A DNA stretch of 63,492 nucleotides from positions 1 to 63,492 of the forward strand of contig CAMVGM010000006.1 of NCBI GenBank assembly GCA_947167015.1, in the 5' to 3' direction. The notes below the pieces were generated by a model. The model made no database searches and had not been told where the DNA came from. It was given only the letters and a program-made list of their open reading frames with translations. Made by a program: the position numbers and the translations under genes. The DNA comes from an uncultured Bacteroidales bacterium (lineage in GTDB: Bacteria > Bacteroidota > Bacteroidia > Bacteroidales > UBA932). Below, in pieces: positions 8,572 through 16,732 of the stretch (position 1 is its first letter; the number at the start of each line of letters is the position of its first letter).

Positions 8572-8601
8572 AGCAGCCCCCTTCAATGAGGGCTGCTTTT
8601 T
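8572..8601 (+). terminator. Rho-independent terminator of the exbB-exbD operon
   Basis: An 8-bp GC-rich perfect stem (agcagccc / gggctgct) with a 10-nt loop is followed directly by TTTTT, 24 bp after the second exbD stop codon. Confidence 0.85.
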
Positions 8602-8620
8602 AAAATACAGAAGAAACGAA

Positions 8621-10024
8621 ATGAAGGAAATACTTCGTACCAAGGTGAAAGACCTGCTCGGAATGGAAGCAGGCCGGGAAGTCCAGGCCAAAGGTTGGGT
8701 TAGGACCAAGAGAGGGAACAAGGAAATCGCGTTCATCGCGCTCAACGACGGATCGACCATCAAGAACGTCCAGATCGTCGTGGACAAGAATGCGGACACG
8801 GAACCCGTGCTCGCAAAGATAGGCACGGGGGCCTGCATCGGCGTCCGCGGCAATCTGGTCGAGTCGGTGGGCAGCGGTCAGGCCGTCGAGATCAAGGCTG
8901 AAGAGATTACCGTCTACGGCACCTGCGACCCCGTACGCTACCCGCTGCAGAAGAAGGACACCTCCTTCGAGTACCTCCGTACCGTCGCCCATCTCCGCCC
9001 CAGGACCAACACCTTCGGCGCCATCTACCGGCTCCGCAGCCAGATGGCTTTCGCCATCCACGAGTATTTCCACGGCAAGGGGTTCGTCTATCTGCACACC
9101 CCGCTCATCACCGAGTCCGACTGCGAAGGCGCCGGACAGATGTTCCAGGTGACCACCCTGGACCTGGAGAACGTCCCGCGCGACAAGAAAGGCCGCATCG
9201 ACTATGCCAAGGATTTCTTCGGCAAGCAGACCAGCCTGACCGTCAGCGGCCAGCTCGAAGGCGAGCTCGGCGCCACCGCACTCGGTGAGATCTACACCTT
9301 CGGACCGACCTTCCGCGCCGAGAATTCCAACACCCCGCGCCACCTGGCGGAGTTCTGGATGATCGAGCCGGAAATGGCCTTCTACGACATCAAGGACAAC
9401 ATGGACCTGGCCGAGGACTTCATCAAGCACCTCGTTTCCTACGCCCTGGAGCACTGCATGGACGACATCCAGTTCCTGAACGACCGCTATGACCCCGAAC
9501 TGATCGAACGGCTGCGCGGCGTCATCGGCACGGAATTCGTCCGCCTCGAGTACACCGAGGGCATCCGCATCCTCGAGGAGGCCGTCAAGAACGGCGTCCA
9601 GTTCGAGTATCCGGTCGCCTGGGGCATCGACCTCCAGAGCGAGCACGAGCGCTACCTCGTGGAGAAGCACTTCGGCAAGCCGGTCATCCTGACGGGTTAT
9701 CCCAAGGACATCAAGGCCTTCTATATGAAGCAGAACGAGGACGGCAAGACCGTCCGCGCCATGGACGTCCTCTTCCCGAAGATCGGCGAGATCATCGGCG
9801 GTTCCGAACGCGAAGCCGACCTCGGCAAGCTCGAGAAGCGCATCGACGAGCTCGGAATGAGCCGCAAGAACCTCGAGTGGTACATCGACACCCGCCGCTT
9901 CGGCAGCTGCCCGCACAGCGGCTTCGGCCTCGGTTTCGAGCGCCTGTTGCTCTTCATCACCGGCATGTCGAACATCCGGGACGTCATCCCGTTCCCGAGG
10001 ACGCCGAAGAACGCCGAGTTTTAA
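8621..10024 (+). CDS. asnS: Asparagine--tRNA ligase
   Basis: A class II aminoacyl-tRNA synthetase that charges tRNA-Asn. The 467-residue protein has an N-terminal OB-fold anticodon-binding domain (about 1-110) and a catalytic domain. The latter holds motif 2, [21 protein letters not shown] (about 230-250), and motif 3, [16 protein letters not shown] (about 435-450). The asparagine-specific reading, not aspartate, follows from overall similarity and from [11 protein letters not shown]. It starts 20 bp after the exbB-operon terminator and is followed after 18 bp by udk. Confidence 0.96.
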   Translation: MKEILRTKVKDLLGMEAGREVQAKGWVRTKRGNKEIAFIALNDGSTIKNVQIVVDKNADTEPVLAKIGTGACIGVRGNLVESVGSGQAVEIKAEEITVYGTCDPVRYPLQKKDTSFEYLRTVAHLRPRTNTFGAIYRLRSQMAFAIHEYFHGKGFVYLHTPLITESDCEGAGQMFQVTTLDLENVPRDKKGRIDYAKDFFGKQTSLTVSGQLEGELGATALGEIYTFGPTFRAENSNTPRHLAEFWMIEPEMAFYDIKDNMDLAEDFIKHLVSYALEHCMDDIQFLNDRYDPELIERLRGVIGTEFVRLEYTEGIRILEEAVKNGVQFEYPVAWGIDLQSEHERYLVEKHFGKPVILTGYPKDIKAFYMKQNEDGKTVRAMDVLFPKIGEIIGGSEREADLGKLEKRIDELGMSRKNLEWYIDTRRFGSCPHSGFGLGFERLLLFITGMSNIRDVIPFPRTPKNAEF

Positions 10025-10042
10025 ACGAAAAACACGCAGTAT

Positions 10043-10663
10043 ATGTTAGTTATCGGTATCGCCGGCGGATCCGGCTCAGGAAAGACCACGGTGGTCAATT
10101 CGATCACCCGGGAACTCAATGCAAAGCGCGTGGTGGTCATCCCCCAGGATTCCTATTACAAGGATTCCAGCGACCTCTCCGACGAGGAGAAGCGCGCCCA
10201 TAATTTCGACCATCCCGACGCCATCGACTGGGACCTGCTCTGCGAGCAGCTCGCGGACCTGAAGGCCGGCAAGACGATCCAGCAGCCGGTCTATTCCTAC
10301 ATATCCTGTTCCCGTTCCAAGACGGAAACGGTGACGGTGGAACCGGCGGACGTCATCATCATCGAAGGCATCCTGATCTTCACCTGCAAGGCCCTCCGGG
10401 ACCAGATGGACATCAAGATCTTCGTGGACGCCGATGACGACGACCGCCTGATGCGCGTGATGGCGCGCGACATCAGCGAACGCGGCAAGGACGTGCACTG
10501 GGTGATCGAGCGCTACTCCCGTACCGTGAAGCCGATGTACCTCCAGTTCATCGAACCGAGCAAGCGCTACGCCGACATCATCATCCCGCAGGGCGGACAC
10601 AACAAGGTGGCCATCGACATCATCAAGGCCACGATCGAGAAGGCCCTGCAGAAACTCGTTTAA
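10043..10663 (+). CDS. udk: Uridine kinase
   Basis: Phosphorylates uridine and cytidine to UMP and CMP in pyrimidine salvage. The 206-residue P-loop protein has Walker A GIAGGSGSGKTTV (residues 5-17), the substrate loop PQDSYYKD, the Walker B-like VIIIEGILIF, and the lid-region arginines in MRVMARDISERGK. The length is standard. It lies between asnS and a TonB-like gene that starts 5 bp after its stop codon. Confidence 0.95.
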   Translation: MLVIGIAGGSGSGKTTVVNSITRELNAKRVVVIPQDSYYKDSSDLSDEEKRAHNFDHPDAIDWDLLCEQLADLKAGKTIQQPVYSYISCSRSKTETVTVEPADVIIIEGILIFTCKALRDQMDIKIFVDADDDDRLMRVMARDISERGKDVHWVIERYSRTVKPMYLQFIEPSKRYADIIIPQGGHNKVAIDIIKATIEKALQKLV

Positions 10664-10668
10664 GACCC

Positions 10669-11406
10669 GTGTTCCGGCTTCCGAAAGAAGACAGGGCAGG
10701 CATATACACCACCGTGATCGTCCATCTCGCGGTGGTGATTGTGTTGTTGCTGGCGGGGCTGGAAAGGGCCACAAAGCCCGAAAACAGTTTCGTGCTGGAC
10801 TTCACGAAACTGGAAGAAAAAGAACGTCTGGAAGAGGAAGTGGAACGGCTGCGGGAAGAAGCGGAATTCAAGGAAAGCATACGCGAAAAACTCGAACGGC
10901 AGCTGGCCTCCGCTCCTGCGGTGCGGGGCGTGGCGGTGGACCGCGGCGCCCTGAAGGACGACCGGGGCACCGATGCCGAGCAACTGTATAAGGACGCCGA
11001 GCGGCTTGCCCGGGAACTGGCGGCAGGCTATGAGGTCAAGCAGGAGGAGGTAGCGGATCCCGGCACGCCGACCCAGGAAAAAGAAGCCGAAAAAGAGACG
11101 CAGACAGACACGCCGGTGTACAGCGGGCCTTCGGTCGTCTCTTATTATCTGGAGGGCAGGAAAGCCAGCAAACTGCCGATTCCGGCTTATCGCTGCATGG
11201 GCGCCGGACAAGTGACCGTGCTGATTACGGTGGATCCGGGCGGAACGGTCCGGGAGGCAAAGGTCGATGACGCCGTCTCCTCGAAAGACAAATGCCTGCG
11301 GGATTTCGCAGTCCGGGCTGCGCGCCTGTCCAAATTCTCCGCCAAGGCGGACGCCCCGCCCAAGCAGGCCGGCAACATCGTTTACGAATTCGTCGCGCAA
11401 TACTAG
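10669..11406 (+). CDS. TonB-like energy transducer protein
   Basis: A 245-residue protein with one N-terminal membrane helix (TTVIVHLAVVIVLLLAGL, about 14-31). A long charged coiled-coil stretch follows (about 45-150, rich in Glu, Lys and Arg). The C-terminal domain has the TonB pattern GAGQVTVLITVDPGGTVREA, then a Cys, and ...GNIVYEFVAQY. TonB-type proteins span the periplasm and pass energy from ExbB-ExbD to outer-membrane receptors. The spacer is charged instead of proline-rich, which is common in Bacteroidetes. It starts with GTG just after udk and is followed by two hairpins. Confidence 0.75.
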   Translation: MFRLPKEDRAGIYTTVIVHLAVVIVLLLAGLERATKPENSFVLDFTKLEEKERLEEEVERLREEAEFKESIREKLERQLASAPAVRGVAVDRGALKDDRGTDAEQLYKDAERLARELAAGYEVKQEEVADPGTPTQEKEAEKETQTDTPVYSGPSVVSYYLEGRKASKLPIPAYRCMGAGQVTVLITVDPGGTVREAKVDDAVSSKDKCLRDFAVRAARLSKFSAKADAPPKQAGNIVYEFVAQY

Positions 11407-11422
11407 TGTCGCTCGGCGACAC
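11406..11422 (+). terminator. Hairpin at the end of the TonB-like gene
   Basis: A 7-bp perfect stem (gtgtcgc / gcgacac) with a 3-nt loop begins at the last base of the stop codon. On the plus strand it is followed by seven A residues, not T, so it is at best a poor intrinsic terminator in this direction. It could protect the 3' end of the transcript. Confidence 0.35.
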
Positions 11423-11517
11423 AAAAAAAGGACGCGCTCCTGGTGCGCGTCCCGAAAAACCAATTATTAACCGTTAGTATCCAGGATATCGTTTAAGGTT
11501 AGGACTGCTTGATTGTT
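11423..11517 (-). ncRNA. Candidate small RNA of about 95 nt (promoter and terminator pair, no ORF)
   Basis: On the minus strand a TACCTTTG motif (11531-11524, fits TAnnTTTG) is followed about 80 bp later by an 8-bp GC-rich perfect hairpin (ggacgcgc / gcgcgtcc, 11430-11452). Seven T residues come directly after it (11429-11423), a textbook intrinsic terminator. No minus-strand gene lies upstream that would need it. The interval holds no convincing ORF. The -33 box is poor, so the start point is approximate. It may instead be an antisense leader or a bidirectional terminator remnant. Confidence 0.35.
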
Positions 11518-11605
11518 CTGGTTCAAAGGTACGGATTGGTACGGAAACTTTTGTCGAATAGTGTCCTGATTAGGAGTAAAATCGTACAAATTCCGGAAAA
11601 TGGTG

Positions 11606-11613
11606 TATTTTTG
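11606..11613 (+). promoter_or_regulatory. -7 promoter element of the membrane AraC regulator
   Basis: TATTTTTG (TAnnTTTG) lies 18 bp before the ATG at 11632. It is flanked by two copies of AAAATCGTAC, at about 11577-11586 and 11619-11628, about 42 bp apart. These could be an autoregulatory operator of the AraC-type protein encoded downstream. No good -33 box is visible. Confidence 0.45.
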
Positions 11614-11631
11614 TACAGAAAATCGTACCAT

Positions 11632-14484
11632 ATGCCCCGAAAAAGGTTTCTCTGCATCCTGATCGGCCTTTCCGGCCTGCTCGCGGCGGCACAGCCGCCC
11701 TGCTCGTTCACCCGCTTCGGAAGGGAGAACGGTTTCGCCGGAACCACGGTGGAAGACATGGCCCAGGACGGCCGGGGGCAGCTGTGGCTCGCCACCTGGG
11801 GCGGCCTGTACAGCTTTGACGGAAGGACCTTCCAGCATTTCAGGACCGGCCTCCCGGATGACCGGGACAATCCGCGCAGCAACCGTTTCATAGAAGTAGA
11901 AATCCTGTCCGACGGAACCTTACTGGTCCTTTCCTATGACAACCGGCTCTACCGCTTCAATCCTGCCACGCGTGCCTTGGATCCGGTGGACAGCCGCGGC
12001 CACGCCATCCAGCGGATCTTCCTGCCCGAGGGCGGGAGCTGCTTCTACCTGACCCCCGAGAACGAAGTGCTGGACAACACTTTCCACCACTTCGGCAGCG
12101 TGGACCGCGAAGCCACCGTCCACGATATCGTCCGCGTACCCGAAGGCGATCCCTGGATCCTGACCGACCGGGGCATCTACCGCAACGGAGCGCAGCTCGC
12201 CGATATTCCCGCCTTCTGCGCGGAAACCATCGACAGCACCCTCTACATCGGCTCCGCCGGGGAGATCCTGCGCTACCGCGACCAACTGCTGACCCCCCTG
12301 CCTACCGGCACCAAGGCAGACATCCGCTTCATCGCGCGGGTTCCCGGCACGCCGGAACTCCTCCTCGGCACCGACCGCGACGGCGTCGAGGTCCTCAACC
12401 TCGAAGACGGCACGCACGCACGCCTGCCGCTGGAAGACCGGTCCGAAGATGCCGGGGTCCTGACCTGCCGGACGGACAGCCGGGGCGAACTGTGGATCTA
12501 CTCCCCCGCGGGCAGCCTGCTCTGGTATGACCGTCAGGGGCACCGTCTCCTGCCCCTGGAGAGCCGCAGCCTGCAGCAGGGCTGGAACTCGGAAAGCGGC
12601 ATCACGACCGTCTTCCCCGACCGCCAGGGCAACCTCTGGATCGGATCCAGCTGGGGCGGGCTGGAACGCGTGATCTTCCAGCAGGACAACTTCAAGTTCC
12701 GCTCGATCGACGGCAGCGGCCAGTTTTCCGCCGAGAACAACGTCCGCGCCCTGGCGCAGGATCGCTCCGGGATGATTTTCGCCGCCACGCGGGACAACCG
12801 CCTGCACGCGCTGTCCGAGACGCTGCAGGAACGCGCGGCCTGGAATACGGGCCGCCCCGGATACGTCATCATCCCCACCCACGACGGCAAGCTCTGGGTG
12901 GGCACCAGGGGGGCCGGCTTGGTCGAACTGTCCCCGCAGTCGGTGGACGTGCTGAATTACAGCATCGTGCGGCATCCCCGGGACGACCAGTTCTACGGCC
13001 CCAGCAGCAACGACATCTACTCCCTGCTCGAAGACGGCGCGCACCGCCTCTGGATCGGCACCTTCGACGACGGCGTCTCGTACGTGGACCTGGACGAGCA
13101 GTACCGCCAGTTCATCAGCAAACGCAACCGGCTGAGTTTCCCGACCGACCGGCGCAACCGCATCCGCTGCCTGGCCGCCGGACCGGACGGACGGCTCTAT
13201 GCCGGCGGGCAGATGGGCCTGTTCGTATGCGACAGCCCGGACAGCGAACCGGAAGACCTGCACTTCGAACGCTTCGAGAACATCCAGGACCTCGACGTCC
13301 AGCACGTCCTCTTCACCAGCCGGGGAGAGCTGTACGTCTCGTCCTACGGCGCGGGCCTGCTGCATTTCAAAGAGGCCTCCGCCGGGAGCGGCTACGATGC
13401 CATCACGGCCAATGACGGCCTCCTGTCCGACTATGTCCTCTCCGCCATCGAAGACGGCGCCGGGAACCTCTGGATCGTCACGCTGGGCGGCCTGAACCGC
13501 TACAATCCCGAAACGGAGAGCCTGATCGGCTTCCCCTACGACCGCATCGGGCATCCGATGCGCTTCAACGAAGGGCAGCCCCTGCGCGGCCGGGACGGCA
13601 ACCTGTATTTCAACACCACCGGCGGCATCCTGTATTTCGACCCCAACGAGATTTCCAACAGCAACTTCGTCCCCGACCTCGTCATCCAGGGCTTTTACGT
13701 CGCCGGCAGTCGGCTGGACCCCGAAGAGGCCGGCACGCTCCGCATCCTGCCGACGGACGGGATCCGCGTGCAGTACGCCGCCGTGGACCTGACGGCCCCC
13801 GAACAGGTCCTCTACTCCTACCGGCTGGACGGCCGCGACAAGGAATGGATCCCGCTCGGGCACCAGGCGACCGTGAGCATCCCGCCGCTGAAACCGGGAC
13901 GCTACGTGCTGCGCCTGCGCTCCACCAACGGCGACGGGCTCGCGGTGGACAACGAACGCGCCTTCACCCTGCTGGTGCGCCGCCCCTTCCTCCGCTCGCG
14001 CTGGGACCTGCTCGTGCTCCTGCTGGTCGCCGGACTCGTCGCCTTCCTGCTTACCCGTAAAAAGAAAAAGACGCCCCGGGAGACCCCGGACGGGGAAACG
14101 CCGCAGGAGGGAGACCCGCGCCTGCGGGACCTGCACGGCGACGACCGCCGCTTCGCCGAAGCCTACATCGCCTTCCTGGAATCCCGGATCGACGACGGGA
14201 CGCTGGACGTGCCGCAGATGTGCGAGGCGATGAGCGTCAGCCGCTCGGTACTCTTCGAGCGCTGCCGGAACCTGCTGGGCACGACGCCGGCCAGTTTCCT
14301 GCGCGGCCTGCGGCTCGAAAAGTCGAAAGCGCTCATCCGCGAGGGCGGCAGGACGATGGCCGAGATCTCCTACGCCGTGGGATTCAACGACCCCCACTAT
14401 TTCAGCAAGATCTTCAAGAAAGAGTACGGCATCACGCCCACGGAGTTCCGCGACGGGCTGAAAGAGGCGGAAAGTGGCCGATAA
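11632..14484 (+). CDS. Membrane-spanning AraC-type regulator with two-component-propeller sensor, no kinase
   Basis: A 950-residue protein. A signal peptide (LIGLSGLLAAAQ) is followed by many Reg_prop propeller repeats (for example LWIGSSWGGLERV, LWVGTRGAGLVEL, LWIVTLGGLNRYN; about 25-680) and a Y_Y_Y-like beta domain (about 700-785). One membrane helix (about 792-807) and a basic stop-transfer (RKKKK) lead straight into an AraC double helix-turn-helix (about 855-945, including SYAVGFNDPHYFSKIFKKEYG). Classical hybrid two-component regulators carry a histidine kinase and receiver between membrane and AraC domain; both are absent here. Binding of a ligand outside must therefore act directly on the DNA-binding domain. 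ATG 11632 was chosen for the signal peptide. Targets may be the ior operon or the pectin operon. Confidence 0.85.
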   Translation: MPRKRFLCILIGLSGLLAAAQPPCSFTRFGRENGFAGTTVEDMAQDGRGQLWLATWGGLYSFDGRTFQHFRTGLPDDRDNPRSNRFIEVEILSDGTLLVLSYDNRLYRFNPATRALDPVDSRGHAIQRIFLPEGGSCFYLTPENEVLDNTFHHFGSVDREATVHDIVRVPEGDPWILTDRGIYRNGAQLADIPAFCAETIDSTLYIGSAGEILRYRDQLLTPLPTGTKADIRFIARVPGTPELLLGTDRDGVEVLNLEDGTHARLPLEDRSEDAGVLTCRTDSRGELWIYSPAGSLLWYDRQGHRLLPLESRSLQQGWNSESGITTVFPDRQGNLWIGSSWGGLERVIFQQDNFKFRSIDGSGQFSAENNVRALAQDRSGMIFAATRDNRLHALSETLQERAAWNTGRPGYVIIPTHDGKLWVGTRGAGLVELSPQSVDVLNYSIVRHPRDDQFYGPSSNDIYSLLEDGAHRLWIGTFDDGVSYVDLDEQYRQFISKRNRLSFPTDRRNRIRCLAAGPDGRLYAGGQMGLFVCDSPDSEPEDLHFERFENIQDLDVQHVLFTSRGELYVSSYGAGLLHFKEASAGSGYDAITANDGLLSDYVLSAIEDGAGNLWIVTLGGLNRYNPETESLIGFPYDRIGHPMRFNEGQPLRGRDGNLYFNTTGGILYFDPNEISNSNFVPDLVIQGFYVAGSRLDPEEAGTLRILPTDGIRVQYAAVDLTAPEQVLYSYRLDGRDKEWIPLGHQATVSIPPLKPGRYVLRLRSTNGDGLAVDNERAFTLLVRRPFLRSRWDLLVLLLVAGLVAFLLTRKKKKTPRETPDGETPQEGDPRLRDLHGDDRRFAEAYIAFLESRIDDGTLDVPQMCEAMSVSRSVLFERCRNLLGTTPASFLRGLRLEKSKALIREGGRTMAEISYAVGFNDPHYFSKIFKKEYGITPTEFRDGLKEAESGR

Positions 14485-14486
14485 TC

Positions 14487-14517
14487 TTGGATTCTTCTGA
14501 AGAATCTTTTATTTTTG
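14487..14517 (+). promoter_or_regulatory. Promoter of the ior operon with embedded palindrome
   Basis: TTG at 14487-14489, a 20-bp spacer and TATTTTTG at 14510-14517 form a Bacteroidetes promoter 21 bp before the iorA ATG. The spacer holds a perfect palindrome (gattcttc-t-gaagaatc, 14490-14506). Followed by TTTTATTTTT, the same palindrome could also fold as a weak AT-rich terminator of the regulator gene. An operator and a terminator role are both possible. Confidence 0.5.
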
Positions 14518-14537
14518 TTCACGTTAAGTAAGTAGTT

Positions 14538-16136
14538 ATGCCTGAAAGAAGATTGCTGCTGGGCGATGAAGCCATAGCTCTGGGGGCCCTGCACGCCGGT
14601 CTGTCCGGCGTTTATGCCTATCCGGGCACCCCTTCCACCGAAATCACGGAATTCATCCAGAACTCCCCGCTCGCACGGGAGCGCGGAGTGCGCAGCCGCT
14701 GGTGTACCAACGAAAAGACGGCGATGGAAGCCGCCCTGGGCATGTCCTATGCCGGCCGGCGGGCGCTCGTCTGCATGAAGCACGTGGGCATGAACGTCTG
14801 CGCCGACGCCTTCATCAACGCCGGCATCACCGGCGTGAACGGCGGCGTGGTCGTGCTTGCCGCCGACGATCCCTCGATGCATTCCTCCCAGAACGAGCAG
14901 GACTCCCGTTTCTACGGCAAGTTCGCCCTGGTCCCCGTCCTGGAACCCTCCTCCCAGCAGGAAGCCTTCGACCTGATGGCCTACGCCTTCAACCTGTCGG
15001 AGGGACTCCGCCTGCCCGTGCTGATGCGTACCGTCACCCGTCTGGCGCACTCCCGCGCCGCGGTGGAGGTGGGCGAGCCGCAGCCGCAGCGCGTGCTGTC
15101 CCCGGACAGCGAACGCACCCGCTGGGTGCTCCTGCCGGGCAACGCCCGCCGCCAGTACACTGCGCTCATCGCCAAACAGCCGGAACTCGCGGAAAAATCC
15201 TGTTCCGACGGACACAATACCCTGGAACTCAAAGAGAAAGGAGGACTGGGCATCATTGCGGTCGGCACCGGCTATAACTATGTCCGGGAGGCCGGCCCGC
15301 AGGGGGCGTCCCTGCTGAAACTCACGCAGTACCCCGTCCCCGCCCCGCTGGTGCAGGAACTCGCCGCACACTGCAGCCGCATCCTCGTGGTCGAGGACGG
15401 CCAGCCCTTCGTGGAGGAGCAGGTGCGCGGGCTGCTCGGCGCCGGCTACCCGGTCGGCGGACGCCTCGACGGGCAGCTCCCCCGCACGGGCGAACTGAAT
15501 CCCGACAACGTGGCGGCCGCCTTCGGCATCACCAACGCCGGTCCCTTCGGCCCCGCCGCGCAGATCGCCGGCCGCCCCCCGCAGCTCTGCCAGGGCTGCG
15601 GCCACCGCGACGTTTATACCGCGCTGAACAAGGTTGCCGCCGAATACCCCAGCGCACGCATCTTCGGCGATATCGGTTGCTACACCCTCGGCGCCCTGCC
15701 GCCGTTCCGCGCCATCGACAGCTGCGTGGACATGGGCGCCTCCATCACGATGGCCAAGGGCGCCGCGGACGCCGGGCTGTATCCCGCCATCGCCGTCATC
15801 GGCGACTCCACCTTCACCCACTCCGGCATGACGGGCCTGCTGGACGCCGTGAACGACCGCTCCCCCATCACCGTCATCATCAGCGACAACCTGACCACGG
15901 CGATGACGGGCGGGCAGGATTCCGCCGGCACGCACAAGTTCGAGGCCATCTGCCTCGCCCTGGGCGTGGAGCGGGAGCACCTGCACGTGGTCACCCCGCT
16001 TCCCAAGAATATGGAAGAAATCACCCGCATCCTGCGGGAAGAAATTGAATATAAAGGTGTTTCGGTAATCATCCCGCAGCGCGAGTGCATGCAGACGCTC
16101 GGCCGCAAGCTGCGCGCAAAAAAACAGGCGAAATGA
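14538..16136 (+). CDS. iorA: Indolepyruvate ferredoxin oxidoreductase, alpha subunit (short form)
   Basis: Oxidatively decarboxylates aryl pyruvates (indolepyruvate, phenylpyruvate) to aryl-acetyl-CoA with reduced ferredoxin, in amino-acid fermentation. The 532-residue protein has the pyrimidine-binding domain at the N-terminus (GDEAIALGALHAGLSGVYAYPGTPSTE) and the TPP-binding domain in the C-terminal part (CQGCGHRDVYTALNKV, GDIGCYTLG, GDSTFTHSGMTGL). It ends soon after IIPQRECMQTLGRKLRAKKQ. The C-terminal two-cluster ferredoxin domain of the archaeal 600-residue form is not present. It is the first gene of a four-gene operon and overlaps iorB by 4 bp. Confidence 0.93.
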   Translation: MPERRLLLGDEAIALGALHAGLSGVYAYPGTPSTEITEFIQNSPLARERGVRSRWCTNEKTAMEAALGMSYAGRRALVCMKHVGMNVCADAFINAGITGVNGGVVVLAADDPSMHSSQNEQDSRFYGKFALVPVLEPSSQQEAFDLMAYAFNLSEGLRLPVLMRTVTRLAHSRAAVEVGEPQPQRVLSPDSERTRWVLLPGNARRQYTALIAKQPELAEKSCSDGHNTLELKEKGGLGIIAVGTGYNYVREAGPQGASLLKLTQYPVPAPLVQELAAHCSRILVVEDGQPFVEEQVRGLLGAGYPVGGRLDGQLPRTGELNPDNVAAAFGITNAGPFGPAAQIAGRPPQLCQGCGHRDVYTALNKVAAEYPSARIFGDIGCYTLGALPPFRAIDSCVDMGASITMAKGAADAGLYPAIAVIGDSTFTHSGMTGLLDAVNDRSPITVIISDNLTTAMTGGQDSAGTHKFEAICLALGVEREHLHVVTPLPKNMEEITRILREEIEYKGVSVIIPQRECMQTLGRKLRAKKQAK

Positions 16137-16726
16137 GCAAGACAGACATCAAACTCGCAGGCGTGGGAGGACAGGGCATCCTCTCCATCGCCACCATCAT
16201 CGGCGAAGCCGCCACGGCGGCCGGTATCCAGCTCAAGCAGGCCGAAGTGCACGGGATGAGCCAGCGCGGCGGCGACGTCCAGAGCGACCTGCGCCTCAGC
16301 GACGGGCCCATCCACAGCGACCAGATCCCCCTCGGCGGTGCCGACCTCATCCTCTCGATGGAGCCGATGGAAGCCCTGCGCTACCTGCCCTGGCTGTCCG
16401 CGGACGGCGTGGTGGTCACCTCGTCCCGGCCCCTGGTCAACATCCCCGACTATCCCGCCGAGGCGGCCCTGCTCACCGAGCTCGACGCCCTGCCCCGCGT
16501 GGTCCGGCTCGACATCGAGGAGATCGCCCGCGAACTGCAGAGCCCCCGCAGCGCCAACATGGTCCTGCTGGGCATGGCCGCCCCGTACCTGCCGCTCCTG
16601 TCGGAGGAGCAGCTGCGCGCCGCCGTCGCCCGTGTCTTCGCCCGCAAGGGCCAGGAGGTCGTCGAGGCCAACCTGCGCGCCTTCGAGGCGGGACTGAGCC
16701 ACAGCCTGAAAACCGTTAGTAAGTAG
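16133..16726 (+). CDS. iorB: Indolepyruvate oxidoreductase, beta subunit
   Basis: A 197-residue gamma-type 2-oxoacid oxidoreductase subunit that completes the IorAB enzyme. It starts MSKTDIKLAGVGGQGILSIATIIGEAA, the typical GxGGQG motif, and has EVHGMSQRGGDVQSDLR. I chose the ATG that overlaps the iorA stop codon (ATGA) over one 48 bp upstream. The product, aryl-acetyl-CoA, links to the ligase gene 6 bp downstream. Confidence 0.93.
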   Translation: MSKTDIKLAGVGGQGILSIATIIGEAATAAGIQLKQAEVHGMSQRGGDVQSDLRLSDGPIHSDQIPLGGADLILSMEPMEALRYLPWLSADGVVVTSSRPLVNIPDYPAEAALLTELDALPRVVRLDIEEIARELQSPRSANMVLLGMAAPYLPLLSEEQLRAAVARVFARKGQEVVEANLRAFEAGLSHSLKTVSK

Positions 16727-16732
16727 TATTAT

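Noticed and set aside
11920..14397. 825-codon minus-strand frame opposite the AraC regulator
   Set aside because: Shadow of a conserved multi-domain gene; composition typical of antisense high-GC frames.
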